DNA of 18,485 nt from Ruminococcus_G sp050944415 (GCA_050944415.1 JBMNRA010000055.1:1-18485), one strand, 5' to 3'. Counted from the stretch's first letter, positions 1 to 6,705 are shown. Numbers and translations: made by a program. The notes: generated by a model not told the origin, from the letters alone.

Positions 1-157
1 GGTCCAAGACAACCTTTGGCTATCTTATCCCTCTTACTGTTGGTTTCGACTATTCGTCTCGAATTTCTTCTCTGTTCGAATTTTCGAGGATTGTGTTTTA
101 CTGTTCAGTTATCAATGTTCTTCCCTGTCGCTTCCGTTTCCTCTCATCCGCGACAGC
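1..157 (-). other. Probable rRNA operon leader (rRNA genes lie off the left edge)
   Basis: Read leftward, this stretch follows a consensus promoter and has no plausible protein gene. It contains a perfect 7-bp stem (CTGTCGC, 150-156 with 125-131) with an 18-nt loop. Just after it comes AACATTGATAACTGAACAG (119-101), which resembles the conserved TTGAAAACTGAACA-type element in Firmicute rRNA leaders and 16S-23S spacers, involved in antitermination and processing. A further CTCGAA/TTCGAG inverted repeat lies at 58-63 and 83-88. The 16S 5' sequence itself is not inside the window, so the identity of the downstream genes is inferred. Confidence 0.6.
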
Positions 158-163
158 TATAAT

Positions 164-192
164 AGGATACCACATTCAAATCTTTTTGTCAA
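164..192 (-). promoter_or_regulatory. Strong sigma-A-type promoter for the putative rRNA operon
   Basis: On the minus strand the -35 is TTGACA (192-187), the spacer is exactly 17 nt, and the -10 is TATCCT (169-164). The stretch upstream of the -35 is A-rich, like an UP element. It lies 46 bp downstream of tRNA-Ser(GGA) with no terminator between, so tRNA transcripts may also read through into this unit. Confidence 0.7.
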
Positions 193-237
193 CATCTTTT
201 TTTATTCATTTTTGTTGACTTTTTGCTATGTGGTAAA

Positions 238-327
238 CGGAGAAGGAGGGATTTGAACCCTCGCGCCGCTGTTAACGACCTACTCCCTTTCCAGGGGAGC
301 CCCTTCGGCCAGCTTGGGTACTTCTCC
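238..327 (-). tRNA. tRNA-Ser (anticodon GGA)
   Basis: The reverse complement folds as a class II tRNA of 90 nt. The acceptor stem pairs GGAGAAG with CTTCTCC and the discriminator is G. The anticodon stem CTCCC/GGGAG encloses the loop CTGGAAA, giving anticodon GGA, which reads UCC/UCU serine codons. There is a long variable arm, and a T arm GAGGG-TTCAAAT-CCCTC. CCA is not encoded: TTT follows the discriminator, so RNase Z cleavage and CCA addition are expected. A37 is flanked by A36 and A38, as in MiaA substrates, so it is not a t6A tRNA. Confidence 0.95.
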
Positions 328-370
328 AAAACTTCCCGATAATAATATGCCATATATTGTTTTCGGTAAA

Positions 371-456
371 CGGAGAGGGTGGGATTCGAACCCACGCGCC
401 CTTGCGGACAAACGGTTTTCAAGACCGCCTCGTTATGACCACTTCGATACCTCTCC
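371..456 (-). tRNA. tRNA-Ser (anticodon UGA)
   Basis: The reverse complement is an 86-nt class II tRNA. The acceptor stem pairs GGAGAGG with CCTCTCC, and the discriminator is G. The anticodon stem CGGT/ACCG encloses CTTGAAA, giving anticodon UGA, which reads UCA/UCG/UCU serine codons. The T arm is GTGGG-TTCGAAT-CCCAC. CCA is not encoded. Its 3' trailer begins TTTACC, identical to the trailer of the neighbouring tRNA-Ser(GGA) 43 bp downstream, so the two probably form one transcript. Confidence 0.95.
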
Positions 457-497
457 ATCTGTCATTCACTGCAAATCACTTTCGTGACGCAAAAGAT

Positions 498-526
498 ATT
501 CTACCATCTCTCTCCTGCTGTGTCAA
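498..526 (-). promoter_or_regulatory. Promoter of the tRNA-Ser pair
   Basis: The -35 is TTGACA (526-521), the spacer is 17 nt and the -10 is TAGAAT (503-498). The mature 5' end of tRNA-Ser(UGA) at 456 lies about 40 nt downstream, leaving a short leader for RNase P. The promoter begins 20 bp after the ispD stop codon and no hairpin terminator separates them. Confidence 0.75.
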
Positions 527-545
527 TACGTTTTTTCTCTTTTTT

Positions 546-1253
546 TTAGTTTTTCCTCTCGCTTTTCCGGACATAGACTTCTGCCAGAAGCATGTCCTCC
601 GGTGTGGTTATTTTGAAATTATAATAAGAACCTTTTGTTACCTTTACCGGCCAGTGTTCCATCAGTTCCACAGCCATGGCATCGTCCGTCACCTGTGAGT
701 GGGCGCATTTCATCATCTTATCATAGGCACGGCGGACCAGAGCATAATCAAATACCTGAGGCGTCTGTACAATCCAGACTTTACTTCTGTCAGGTGTATC
801 GGCAATCACCTCATCCTCATCCACAATTTTAACAGTATCTTTAGAGGGCACAGCAGCCACACAGGCGCCGCACGTTTTCACAGTCTCCAGAGCCCTCTGA
901 AGCATCTCTTCATCCACAAAGGGACGGGCCCCGTCATGGATAAACACATATTTACAGTTCTCACAGTTTTTCAGTCCCTCATAGACGGAATCATATCTCT
1001 CTTCTCCGCCTGCCACAACCTTCCTGATTTTCGTAAAGTTATACTTCTGCACAATATTTGCCTGGCAATATTCTATTTCCTTTTCTCCGGTTACGAGAAT
1101 CACTTCATCTATAATTGCACTGTCCTGAAAACATTTCAGCGAATAATACAAAACCGGTTTGCCGCCAATATCCAGAAACTGCTTCTGTACCCGGGTGCCC
1201 ATCCGCTTTCCGCTCCCTGCAGCCAGCACTATGGCTGTACACTTTTCTTTCAT
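546..1253 (-). CDS. ispD: 2-C-methyl-D-erythritol 4-phosphate cytidylyltransferase (IspD)
   Basis: This is the third step of the MEP isoprenoid pathway: it joins CTP and MEP to give CDP-ME, in the cytosol. The 235-aa length is normal for the family. The nucleotide-binding signature LAAGSGKRMG is at residues 10-19, and HDGARPF near 106-112 is the second family hallmark. I chose the ATG at 1253 because an upstream in-frame extension would run inside tsaD and lacks family sequence; GGGAG sits about 8 nt before this ATG. The start overlaps the tsaD stop by one base (TGATG), suggesting translational coupling. It is the last gene of the cluster. No terminator is visible before the tRNA promoter. 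Confidence 0.95.
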   Translation of the reverse strand: MKEKCTAIVLAAGSGKRMGTRVQKQFLDIGGKPVLYYSLKCFQDSAIIDEVILVTGEKEIEYCQANIVQKYNFTKIRKVVAGGEERYDSVYEGLKNCENCKYVFIHDGARPFVDEEMLQRALETVKTCGACVAAVPSKDTVKIVDEDEVIADTPDRSKVWIVQTPQVFDYALVRRAYDKMMKCAHSQVTDDAMAVELMEHWPVKVTKGSYYNFKITTPEDMLLAEVYVRKSERKN

Positions 1254-2284
1254 CACCGTTCTCCCAGCTTCAGATTCGGAACCGCATTCAAGTCCCATCC
1301 GTGTCTGGTTCCTTTCCTATATTCATAATAGGCGGCAACACCGATCATCGCCCCATTGTCCGTACAGTAAATAGGTGACGGATAATAAAAACGGATTCCT
1401 GCATCGCGGCATGCGCTGGCCATGGCCTCGCGCAGAGAACCATTGGAAGCCACTCCGCCTGCAATTGCCAGTTTATCCATTTTATATTCGCCGGCAGCTT
1501 TTACCGCCTTTTCAACCAGAGTATCCACCACTGCTTTCTGGAAAGAAGCAGCAATGTCAGCTTCCCTGATTTCCAGATTCTGCATTCTGCAGTGATTCAA
1601 GTGGTTCAGCACCGCTGATTTCACACCGCTGAAGCTGAAATCATAGGGACCATCCTCCATTTTGGCCTTGGGGAATCTGATTGCTTCCGGATTTCCTTCT
1701 TTTGATAACCTGTCAATTTTAGGTCCTCCCGGATACCCCAGGCCGATTGCCCGCGCCACCTTATCAAAGGCTTCTCCTGCCGCATCATCCCTGGTTCTTC
1801 CGAGAATGTCGAATTCTCCGTAATCTTTTACAATAACGAGATGGGTATGGCCGCCTGAGACAATCAGACACATAAAGGGAGGCTCCAGATCAGGATGCTC
1901 AATATAATTCGCGGAAACATGGCCTTCTATATGGTGCACTCCGATCAGCGGAAGCTTTCTGGCATAAGCGATTGCTTTCGCCTCCGCCACGCCTACAAGC
2001 AGAGCTCCTACCAGGCCGGGTCCATAAGTAACTCCCACTGCATCAATATCATCCAGGGTAACTTCCGCCTGTTCCAGCGCTTCTTCTATCACCTGATTGA
2101 TTTTTTCAATATGCTTTCTGGAGGCTATTTCCGGAACCACACCCCCGTACAGTTTGTGAAGTTCAATCTGAGACGAAATAATGTTGGAACAGATCTCACG
2201 TCCGTTTTTTACCACCGCTGCAGCGGTTTCATCACAGGAACTTTCAATTGCCAGAATCAATATATCATCTTTTTTCTTTTCCAT
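1253..2284 (-). CDS. tsaD: tRNA N6-adenosine threonylcarbamoyltransferase (TsaD)
   Basis: TsaD transfers the threonylcarbamoyl group onto A37 of ANN-decoding tRNAs, working with TsaB and TsaE. The protein has 343 aa, the normal length. Visible ASKHA/Kae1 hallmarks are the N-terminal ESSCDETAAAVV, TYGPGLVGALLVG, the metal-binding HHIEGH around residues 110-115, SGGHTHL, and a C-terminal CTDNGAMIG. The ATG at 2284 lies 6 nt after the rnz stop, with GAGGA inside the end of rnz as the ribosome binding site. tsaB and tsaE lie upstream in the same direction, so all three cluster-encoded t6A enzymes are within about 4 kb. The stop overlaps the ispD start. TsaC/YwlC, which makes the intermediate, is not in the window. 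Confidence 0.96.
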   Translation of the reverse strand: MEKKKDDILILAIESSCDETAAAVVKNGREICSNIISSQIELHKLYGGVVPEIASRKHIEKINQVIEEALEQAEVTLDDIDAVGVTYGPGLVGALLVGVAEAKAIAYARKLPLIGVHHIEGHVSANYIEHPDLEPPFMCLIVSGGHTHLVIVKDYGEFDILGRTRDDAAGEAFDKVARAIGLGYPGGPKIDRLSKEGNPEAIRFPKAKMEDGPYDFSFSGVKSAVLNHLNHCRMQNLEIREADIAASFQKAVVDTLVEKAVKAAGEYKMDKLAIAGGVASNGSLREAMASACRDAGIRFYYPSPIYCTDNGAMIGVAAYYEYRKGTRHGWDLNAVPNLKLGER

Positions 2285-2290
2285 AACAAA

Positions 2291-3202
2291 TCAGTCCTCT
2301 TCAAACTGGAGTTCGCAGCTTTTTCTGTCATGACCTGCGTATGCATGGGGGAATATTCTGCGCACCTCTTCCATATAATCTTCCGGATGAATCAAAGAAG
2401 GGCTGTAGTGAGTCAGCCACATTTCTTTAACCTTGGCCTCTTTCGCCAGACGGGCTGCTTCCAGAAAAGTCATATGCTTATACTCCCTCGCTTTGGCTGT
2501 CTTTTCCGCCTCTCCGTACATTCCTTCACAGATAAACAGATCAGCGCCCGCACCATACTCCACAATCGCCGGATGGGGACGGGTATCTGTACAATAGGTC
2601 AGCTTAATTCCTTTGCGTGCAGGCCCCATTACCATCTCCGGCCGATAGGTAATGCCATCCTGCTCCACCGTTTCTCCATTCTGCAGGCGGCTCCAGAGTT
2701 GCAGCGGAATTCCCTGCTCTCTGGCTCTTTCAACCTGGAACTTGCCTTTTCTGTGAATTTCCAGCGTATATCCATAACACATCACATTATGGTTTACCCG
2801 GAAAGCCGTGATATGGTAACCGCAGATATCCACCGTTTCCACTGCTTCCTTCAATTCTATATATCTAAGCGGAAACGGCAGCTCGGGAGCAATCACACGA
2901 AGGGCTGAAACCACACGCTCCAGCCCTTTTGGTCCAATTAAAGTCAGCGGCTCCGTCCGGTCAGCATTTCCCATGGTAAGAAGCAGTCCCGGCAGACCGC
3001 TGATATGATCTCCGTGATAATGCGTAAAGCAGATCACATCAATGGGTTTAAACACCCAGCCTTTTTCCTTTATGGCAATCTGTGTGCCTTCCCCACAGTC
3101 AATCAAAAGATTGCTTCCATTGTAACGTGTCATCAGTGAGGTCAGCCACCGCCGCGGCAGCGGCATCATGCCCCCGCAGCCCAGCAAACAAACATCTAAC
3201 AT
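2291..3202 (-). CDS. rnz: Ribonuclease Z (metallo-beta-lactamase fold)
   Basis: RNase Z is an endonuclease that removes 3' trailers from tRNA precursors lacking an encoded CCA. The protein has 303 aa from the chosen start. Metallo-beta-lactamase motif II is THYHGDH at residues 60-66 (H61, H63, D65, H66). Other metal-ligand regions follow: the His before GY in NHNVMCYGY, the Asp in CTDTRP, the KHMT (HxT-type) motif, and LTHYS. The ATG at 3202 is preceded by GGAGGTAAAA, an excellent ribosome binding site; an upstream in-frame ATG at 3247 would add 15 non-family residues. It sits between an unassigned Cys-rich gene and tsaD. Assignment to RNase Z rather than another MBL hydrolase rests on overall motif order, DTRP and the HxT motif. 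Confidence 0.87.
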   Translation of the reverse strand: MLDVCLLGCGGMMPLPRRWLTSLMTRYNGSNLLIDCGEGTQIAIKEKGWVFKPIDVICFTHYHGDHISGLPGLLLTMGNADRTEPLTLIGPKGLERVVSALRVIAPELPFPLRYIELKEAVETVDICGYHITAFRVNHNVMCYGYTLEIHRKGKFQVERAREQGIPLQLWSRLQNGETVEQDGITYRPEMVMGPARKGIKLTYCTDTRPHPAIVEYGAGADLFICEGMYGEAEKTAKAREYKHMTFLEAARLAKEAKVKEMWLTHYSPSLIHPEDYMEEVRRIFPHAYAGHDRKSCELQFEED

Positions 3203-3215
3203 TTTTACCTCCAGC

Positions 3216-3282
3216 GCCGCATTGGCTGCGGCCGGCCGAATTTTCAAGTTTTTATTTTATCACAGGATTACAGCTACAACAA
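3216..3282 (-). promoter_or_regulatory. Candidate internal promoter and leader hairpin before rnz
   Basis: The gap before rnz holds TTGTTG (3282-3277), a 17-nt spacer and TAAAAT (3259-3254) with an extended TGA just before it. The -35 is weak, so this is tentative. Downstream are a 10-bp perfect palindrome CGGCCGGCCG (3229-3238) and a GCCGC/GCGGC stem (3216-3220 with 3228-3232). The stem ends 6 bp before the GGAGG of rnz, so it could limit ribosome access. Confidence 0.35.
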
Positions 3283-3522
3283 CTCTTTTCGTTCCCGTAT
3301 CTCTACAGGAATCCGGAATGCGGCCGTCCATTTTTTATAACATTCCTCACAGAGATCGAAACTGTGATCTTCGCCATCCATTTCTGAAAAATAGCCCCAG
3401 GAAATATCGATATGACATACCCCTTCCCGAATCAGTCCCTTAACCGCCTGCAGCTCTCTTCCGCAGTTGTTGCATACTACCGCTTCCAGTTCTTCCCTGC
3501 TTTTGCTCTTGTATTTTCTCAT
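3274..3522 (-). CDS. Small Cys-rich, probable zinc-binding protein of unknown function
   Basis: This 82-aa protein has a strong ribosome binding site (GGAGG, 6 nt before the ATG at 3522). It carries two Cys pairs, CNNC (C17, C20) and CEEC (C58, C61), with C36, H37 and H53 between them, which fits a small zinc ribbon or treble-clef-like fold. There is no signal peptide or membrane segment. The N-terminus is basic (MRKYKSKSR) and the middle is aromatic and acidic (WGYFSEMDGEDHSF). I do not recognise a characterised family. It lies between rimI and rnz in a cluster devoted to tRNA and ribosome modification, which suggests, but does not show, a translation-linked role. Confidence 0.8.
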   Translation of the reverse strand: MRKYKSKSREELEAVVCNNCGRELQAVKGLIREGVCHIDISWGYFSEMDGEDHSFDLCEECYKKWTAAFRIPVEIRERKELL

Positions 3523-3566
3523 ATGGTACCTCCTTTGGAGTTCCTGTCTTTCGTTTCACATCTGCT

Positions 3567-3603
3567 ATTATATATGATCTTTTGTGAAATTCCCACAGGG
3601 AAT
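3567..3603 (-). promoter_or_regulatory. Weak candidate promoter after rimI, with small hairpin
   Basis: The 102-bp gap between rimI and the Cys-rich gene contains a consensus -10 TATAAT (3572-3567), but the best -35 at 17 nt is TGGGAA, which is poor. A perfect ATTCCC-TGT-GGGAAT hairpin (3589-3603) overlaps the -35 position; it has no U tract, so it is not an intrinsic terminator. The gap may be an internal start site for the second half of the cluster. Confidence 0.3.
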
Positions 3604-3624
3604 GGTTTGAACATCTGGGAAAAA

Positions 3625-4068
3625 CTAACACGGAGATTCCACTCTGCTCATCAGAATTCCGTCCTCCACAGGAGCTTCATAATAATTCTTTCTCACTCCC
3701 GTCTGCTGAAATCCCTGTCCTTCATACAGACGGATTGCCGGAGTATTGCTCCGTCTCACTTCCAGATGCAGTGTGGTAACCCCTGCTTTTTTCGTCCATT
3801 GGATCAGGCTCTCAATCAGCTGTTTCCCGATTCCTTTGCCCTGCTGTTTTCTGTCCACAGCCACATTAGTAATATCGCCTTCATCCAGAACCATAAGAAC
3901 TCCGCAATATCCCAGAATCTTTCCCTCTTCCTCTGCCACCAGGAAAAGCGCATCCTCCCGGATTAAAAAAGAAAAAAAGCCGTTTTCCGTCCAGGGAACG
4001 GAAAAAAGTTCCTTTTCAATTATCATCACCTGTTCCAGATCGTCCAGCTGCATCTCACGAATTATCAT
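3625..4068 (-). CDS. rimI: Ribosomal protein S18 alanine N-acetyltransferase (RimI), GNAT family
   Basis: This is a GNAT acetyltransferase of 147 aa, predicted to acetylate the N-terminal alanine of ribosomal protein S18 using acetyl-CoA. The acetyl-CoA pyrophosphate-binding motif QQGKGIG is at residues 75-81. The RimI-like segment ITNVAV precedes it, and RRSNTPAIRLYEGQGF follows. Its ATG overlaps the tsaB stop as ATGA, so translation is coupled. The order tsaE-tsaB-rimI is widespread in bacteria and supports this assignment over a generic GNAT. Substrate is inferred from family and context. Confidence 0.9.
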   Translation of the reverse strand: MIIREMQLDDLEQVMIIEKELFSVPWTENGFFSFLIREDALFLVAEEEGKILGYCGVLMVLDEGDITNVAVDRKQQGKGIGKQLIESLIQWTKKAGVTTLHLEVRRSNTPAIRLYEGQGFQQTGVRKNYYEAPVEDGILMSRVESPC

Positions 4069-4781
4069 ACGTTCTCTTCCTTCTTCAGTTTTTCGGCCCG
4101 TTCTCTTTCCGCCTGGGACAGGCGAAGATATTCCGGACGGTGATCCCTGGCATTCTCTGCTTTTCCTTCATGGTAACGAATCATTCCCAGATAGGCCACT
4201 GCTCCGGCACGCTGCCGGTTCAGATGGGCAGGTGCAAAGGAAAAGGGCACTTTCATTTCCTGTTCCAGCACGCTGCGGTATACCGGGACACCGTCTCCCA
4301 GGAAAATTACCCCCCTGCCGTAATCATTGAGCCAGAGAACCAGATCTGCCACCGCTGCCGGCGTCTGTTCCCTCAACACTTTCAACCGATGATTTTCAAA
4401 GGTATAAATCCCCGTATATACCTGCTGTCTCCGCGCATCCATCATCGGACAGATCAGTTGATCCGTATCATAAAGATTGCAGGCCAGAGCATCCACTGTC
4501 GGAACCGCCACAATCGGCTTATCCAGTGCGAGACCCAGACCTTTGGCAGTCGCAGAGCCGATGCGCAGTCCGGTAAAAGAGCCGGGACCTGCCGCCACAG
4601 CAATGGCGTCTATACTGTTAAGATCCAGTTCTGTCATGGAAACAATCTCATCCAGCATAGGCAGCAGAGTCTGAGAATGGGTTTTTTTATAATTTACCGT
4701 ATATTCCGCCAGCAGTACATCGTCCTCCATCACTGCTGCCGATGCCACCAGACCGGAACTGTCCAGAGCCAGTATTTTCAT
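4065..4781 (-). CDS. tsaB: tRNA threonylcarbamoyladenosine biosynthesis protein TsaB
   Basis: TsaB is the ASKHA-fold partner and platform for TsaD in t6A formation; it is a paralogue of TsaD lacking the metal site. The protein has 238 aa. It begins MKILALDSSG and contains HSQTLLPMLDEI and AAGPGSFTGLRIG (residues about 63-75), the most conserved TsaB stretch. There is no HxxxH metal motif, as expected. Its start overlaps the tsaE stop and its stop overlaps the rimI start, each by 4 nt (ATGA). Confidence 0.95.
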   Translation of the reverse strand: MKILALDSSGLVASAAVMEDDVLLAEYTVNYKKTHSQTLLPMLDEIVSMTELDLNSIDAIAVAAGPGSFTGLRIGSATAKGLGLALDKPIVAVPTVDALACNLYDTDQLICPMMDARRQQVYTGIYTFENHRLKVLREQTPAAVADLVLWLNDYGRGVIFLGDGVPVYRSVLEQEMKVPFSFAPAHLNRQRAGAVAYLGMIRYHEGKAENARDHRPEYLRLSQAERERAEKLKKEENV

Positions 4782-5212
4782 GATTCTTCCATCCCTTCTA
4801 TGATAATTTTCCGGTAGTCAAATCCTTTTTCCAGATCTTTTTCTATTGTAATTCTGACCGCCCGTTCGGGAATCAGTTCTTTAATCAGCTCCGCCCACTC
4901 AACCAGGCATACGCCCTCTCCGAAGAAATAATCATCATATCCGATCTCTTCCATCTCTTCCAGATCTCCGATGCGATATACATCAAAATGATACAGCGGA
5001 AGTCTTCCTTCCTCATACACCTGTACGATGGTAAACGTGGGGCTGCTGACCGGTTCTGTAATGCCCAGCCCCCGGGCTATCCCCTGGGTAAATACTGTCT
5101 TCCCCACGCCCAGATCTCCCGTCAGCGTATAAATCTGCCCGCGAGAGGCTTTCTGTCCGATTTTAACGCCCAGAGCAAACGTCTCCTCCGGTCCGTAGGT
5201 TTCAAATACCAT
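4778..5212 (-). CDS. tsaE: tRNA threonylcarbamoyladenosine biosynthesis ATPase TsaE
   Basis: TsaE is a P-loop ATPase required for turnover of the bacterial t6A complex. The protein has 144 aa, a normal length. Walker A is GDLGVGKT at residues 32-39, followed by the conserved SPTFTIVQVY and YHFDVYRI segments, then VEWAE. The ATG at 5212 is preceded by GGAGG at suitable spacing. It is the first gene of the minus-strand cluster, behind a good promoter, and overlaps tsaB by 4 nt. Confidence 0.95.
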   Translation of the reverse strand: MVFETYGPEETFALGVKIGQKASRGQIYTLTGDLGVGKTVFTQGIARGLGITEPVSSPTFTIVQVYEEGRLPLYHFDVYRIGDLEEMEEIGYDDYFFGEGVCLVEWAELIKELIPERAVRITIEKDLEKGFDYRKIIIEGMEES

Positions 5213-5265
5213 ATTTCTCTATCCTCCAAAACGTTTTCCGCCTGTGCGGTTGGAATATTTTACTG

Positions 5266-5294
5266 ATTATAGCACAGCTCACTCTGCCTTACAA
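5266..5294 (-). promoter_or_regulatory. Promoter of the tsaE cluster
   Basis: On the minus strand the -35 is TTGTAA (5294-5289), the spacer is 17 nt and the -10 is TATAAT (5271-5266), preceded by TGC as an extended -10. It lies back to back with the cyclophilin promoter, only 10 bp separating the two -35 boxes, so the two may compete for polymerase. Confidence 0.75.
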
Positions 5295-5304
5295 CCGCCG
5301 CCCC

Positions 5305-5333
5305 TTGCATCTTTCCGGAAAAAATTTTATAAT
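5305..5333 (+). promoter_or_regulatory. Promoter of the cyclophilin gene
   Basis: The -35 is TTGCAT (5305-5310), the spacer is 17 nt and the -10 is TATAAT (5328-5333). The expected transcript starts about 25 nt before the ATG at 5364 and includes the AAGGAG ribosome binding site. Confidence 0.75.
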
Positions 5334-5363
5334 AGACAAAAATATGGCAAGGAGATAAAAAAC

Positions 5364-5882
5364 ATGTCAAATCCAATTATTACTATCAATATGGAAAACG
5401 GCGATGTCATGAAAGCGGAACTTTATCCGGATATCGCTCCCAACACCGTAAATAATTTTATCAGTCTTGTAAAAAAGGGATTCTATGACGGTCTGATTTT
5501 TCACAGAGTTATTCCCGGATTCATGATCCAGGGCGGATGCCCTAATGGCACCGGAATGGGCGGCCCTGGCTACTCTATCCGGGGAGAGTTTGCTCAGAAC
5601 GGTTTTACCAATAATCTGTCCCACACACCCGGCGTACTTTCCATGGCCAGAGCAATGCATCCGGATTCCGCAGGCTCTCAGTTTTTTATCATGCATGAAG
5701 CCGCGCCGCATCTGGACGGCGCTTATGCCGCTTTCGGCAAACTTACAGAGGGACTGGAAGTTGTAGATAAGATCGCAAATGTTTCCCGCGACTACAACGA
5801 CAAGCCGCTGACTCCTCAGCGCATTGCTTCCATCACCGTAGACACCATGGGAGAAACTTATCCCGAACCGGAAACCTGCTGA
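5364..5882 (+). CDS. Cytosolic cyclophilin-type peptidyl-prolyl cis-trans isomerase
   Basis: This enzyme catalyses proline isomerisation in protein folding. The protein has 172 aa from the ATG at 5364, which has AAGGAG upstream and sits just after a consensus promoter. A further upstream in-frame ATG would overlap that promoter and adds no signal peptide. Active-site features are FHRVIPGFMIQGG (R48, F53, Q56), then the SMARAMHPDSAGSQFF stretch and the HLDGAYAAFGKL segment. It lacks an export signal, so it is the intracellular PpiB-like type rather than periplasmic PpiA. It converges on yigZ with 2 bp between stops. Confidence 0.94.
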   Translation: MSNPIITINMENGDVMKAELYPDIAPNTVNNFISLVKKGFYDGLIFHRVIPGFMIQGGCPNGTGMGGPGYSIRGEFAQNGFTNNLSHTPGVLSMARAMHPDSAGSQFFIMHEAAPHLDGAYAAFGKLTEGLEVVDKIANVSRDYNDKPLTPQRIASITVDTMGETYPEPETC

Positions 5883-5884
5883 TC

Positions 5885-6556
5885 TTAACCTTCATAAACC
5901 ATTGCATTGCCGGTCAGGATCTTACCATCCAGCACTGCGAAATACAGCTCCTCCTGCTTTTGAATAATGGCCTTTCCGCTGGTTGCCTCTGTAATATCTG
6001 CTTCCATTTTCCGGAACTGGCCATAAGGCAGGAGGATTTTCATTCTCACATCGGCTTCGTACTGCGCCTCCAGCACGGGGATTTTTTTCTGTCCCAACAG
6101 ATATTGTATTTTCCCCAGCCCATTATAATCCGTCTGAATTTCCATCTGTATTCCATACTGGCGTTCCACTGTCACGCATTCCTTCAGGCCTTCCTGGACT
6201 GCCCTGGAATATGCCCGGACCAGTCCTCCCGTTCCCAGAAGCGTCCCCCCGAAATAGCGGGTTACCACCGCCGCTCCGCAGCAGATTCCTGCTCCAGTCA
6301 GCACATCCAGCATTGGTTTTCCGGCTGTCCCCTGGGGTTCACCGTCATCACTGCAGCGCACTGTCTCCTGCCGCTGTCCCAGAACGTAGGCCCAGCAGTT
6401 GTGAGTGGCATTCCAGTACTGTTTTTTTATTCTTTCAATGAATCCCAGCGCCTCTTCCTCGTTTTCCACGTACTGCAGCGTGGCAATAAAACGGGATTTT
6501 TTCTCCGTAATCTCAACCTGGGCTCCTTTATAAATCGTCGTATACGCTTCTACCAT
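5885..6556 (-). CDS. yigZ: YigZ/IMPACT-family protein (UPF0029)
   Basis: The protein has 223 aa. The N-terminal UPF0029/IMPACT domain spans about residues 15-125 and includes EKKSRFIA, ATHNCWAYV, DDGEPQGTAGKPML and the family stretch VTRYFGGTLLGTGGLVRAYS. A C-terminal DUF1949-like ferredoxin-fold domain follows (about 140-200). The biochemical role in bacteria is not established; relation to eukaryotic IMPACT suggests a translation or RNA link. The ATG at 6556 follows AGGA with modest spacing. The gene is monocistronic, divergent from the penicillin-binding protein gene and convergent with the cyclophilin. Confidence 0.92.
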   Translation of the reverse strand: MVEAYTTIYKGAQVEITEKKSRFIATLQYVENEEEALGFIERIKKQYWNATHNCWAYVLGQRQETVRCSDDGEPQGTAGKPMLDVLTGAGICCGAAVVTRYFGGTLLGTGGLVRAYSRAVQEGLKECVTVERQYGIQMEIQTDYNGLGKIQYLLGQKKIPVLEAQYEADVRMKILLPYGQFRKMEADITEATSGKAIIQKQEELYFAVLDGKILTGNAMVYEG

Positions 6557-6628
6557 ATCTTTTTCCTGTATCTTTCCCCGTAATCGCCGTTCTTCCCATC
6601 CTCGGAACAGCGGCTTTTAATCAGAACC

Positions 6629-6658
6629 ATTGTACCACGGTTTTAAAGAAAATGCGAA
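6629..6658 (-). promoter_or_regulatory. Candidate promoter of yigZ
   Basis: The minus strand has TTCGCA (6658-6653), an 18-nt spacer and TACAAT (6634-6629). It is moderately close to consensus. The roughly 70-nt leader contains a short GTTC/GAAC inverted repeat without a U tract. Confidence 0.45.
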
Positions 6659-6676
6659 GTTTTTATTTTGGGGGGC

Positions 6677-6705
6677 TTTATTTAGGATTTTTCTTTTGTT
6701 ATAAT
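6677..6705 (+). promoter_or_regulatory. Promoter of the class A penicillin-binding protein gene
   Basis: A consensus -10 TATAAT (6700-6705) is preceded by TGT, an extended -10. The -35 at 17 nt, TTTATT (6677-6682), is weak, as is common with extended -10 promoters. The ribosome binding site GGAGG at 6717-6721 and ATG at 6729 follow closely, giving a very short leader. Confidence 0.6.

Noticed and set aside
1254..1298. Upstream start for ispD adding 15 residues
   Set aside because: The extension runs within the end of tsaD and precedes the normal MKEKCTAIVLAAG start, which has its own ribosome binding site.
1895..2908. Long plus-strand open frame of 337 codons opposite tsaD and rnz
   Set aside because: It is antisense to two well-recognised genes, has no ribosome binding site and resembles no family; it is a shadow of their codon use.
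3589..3603. Terminator after rimI
   Set aside because: The ATTCCC/GGGAAT hairpin has no U tract on either strand.
5226..5240. cre site in the tsaE leader
   Set aside because: CGGAAAACGTTTTGG has two mismatches to the cre consensus and there is no metabolic reason to expect CcpA control; probably chance.
5244..5363. Upstream start for the cyclophilin adding 40 residues, possibly an export signal
   Set aside because: The extension overlaps the TTGCAT/TATAAT promoter and has no hydrophobic signal core; the ATG at 5364 has a good ribosome binding site.
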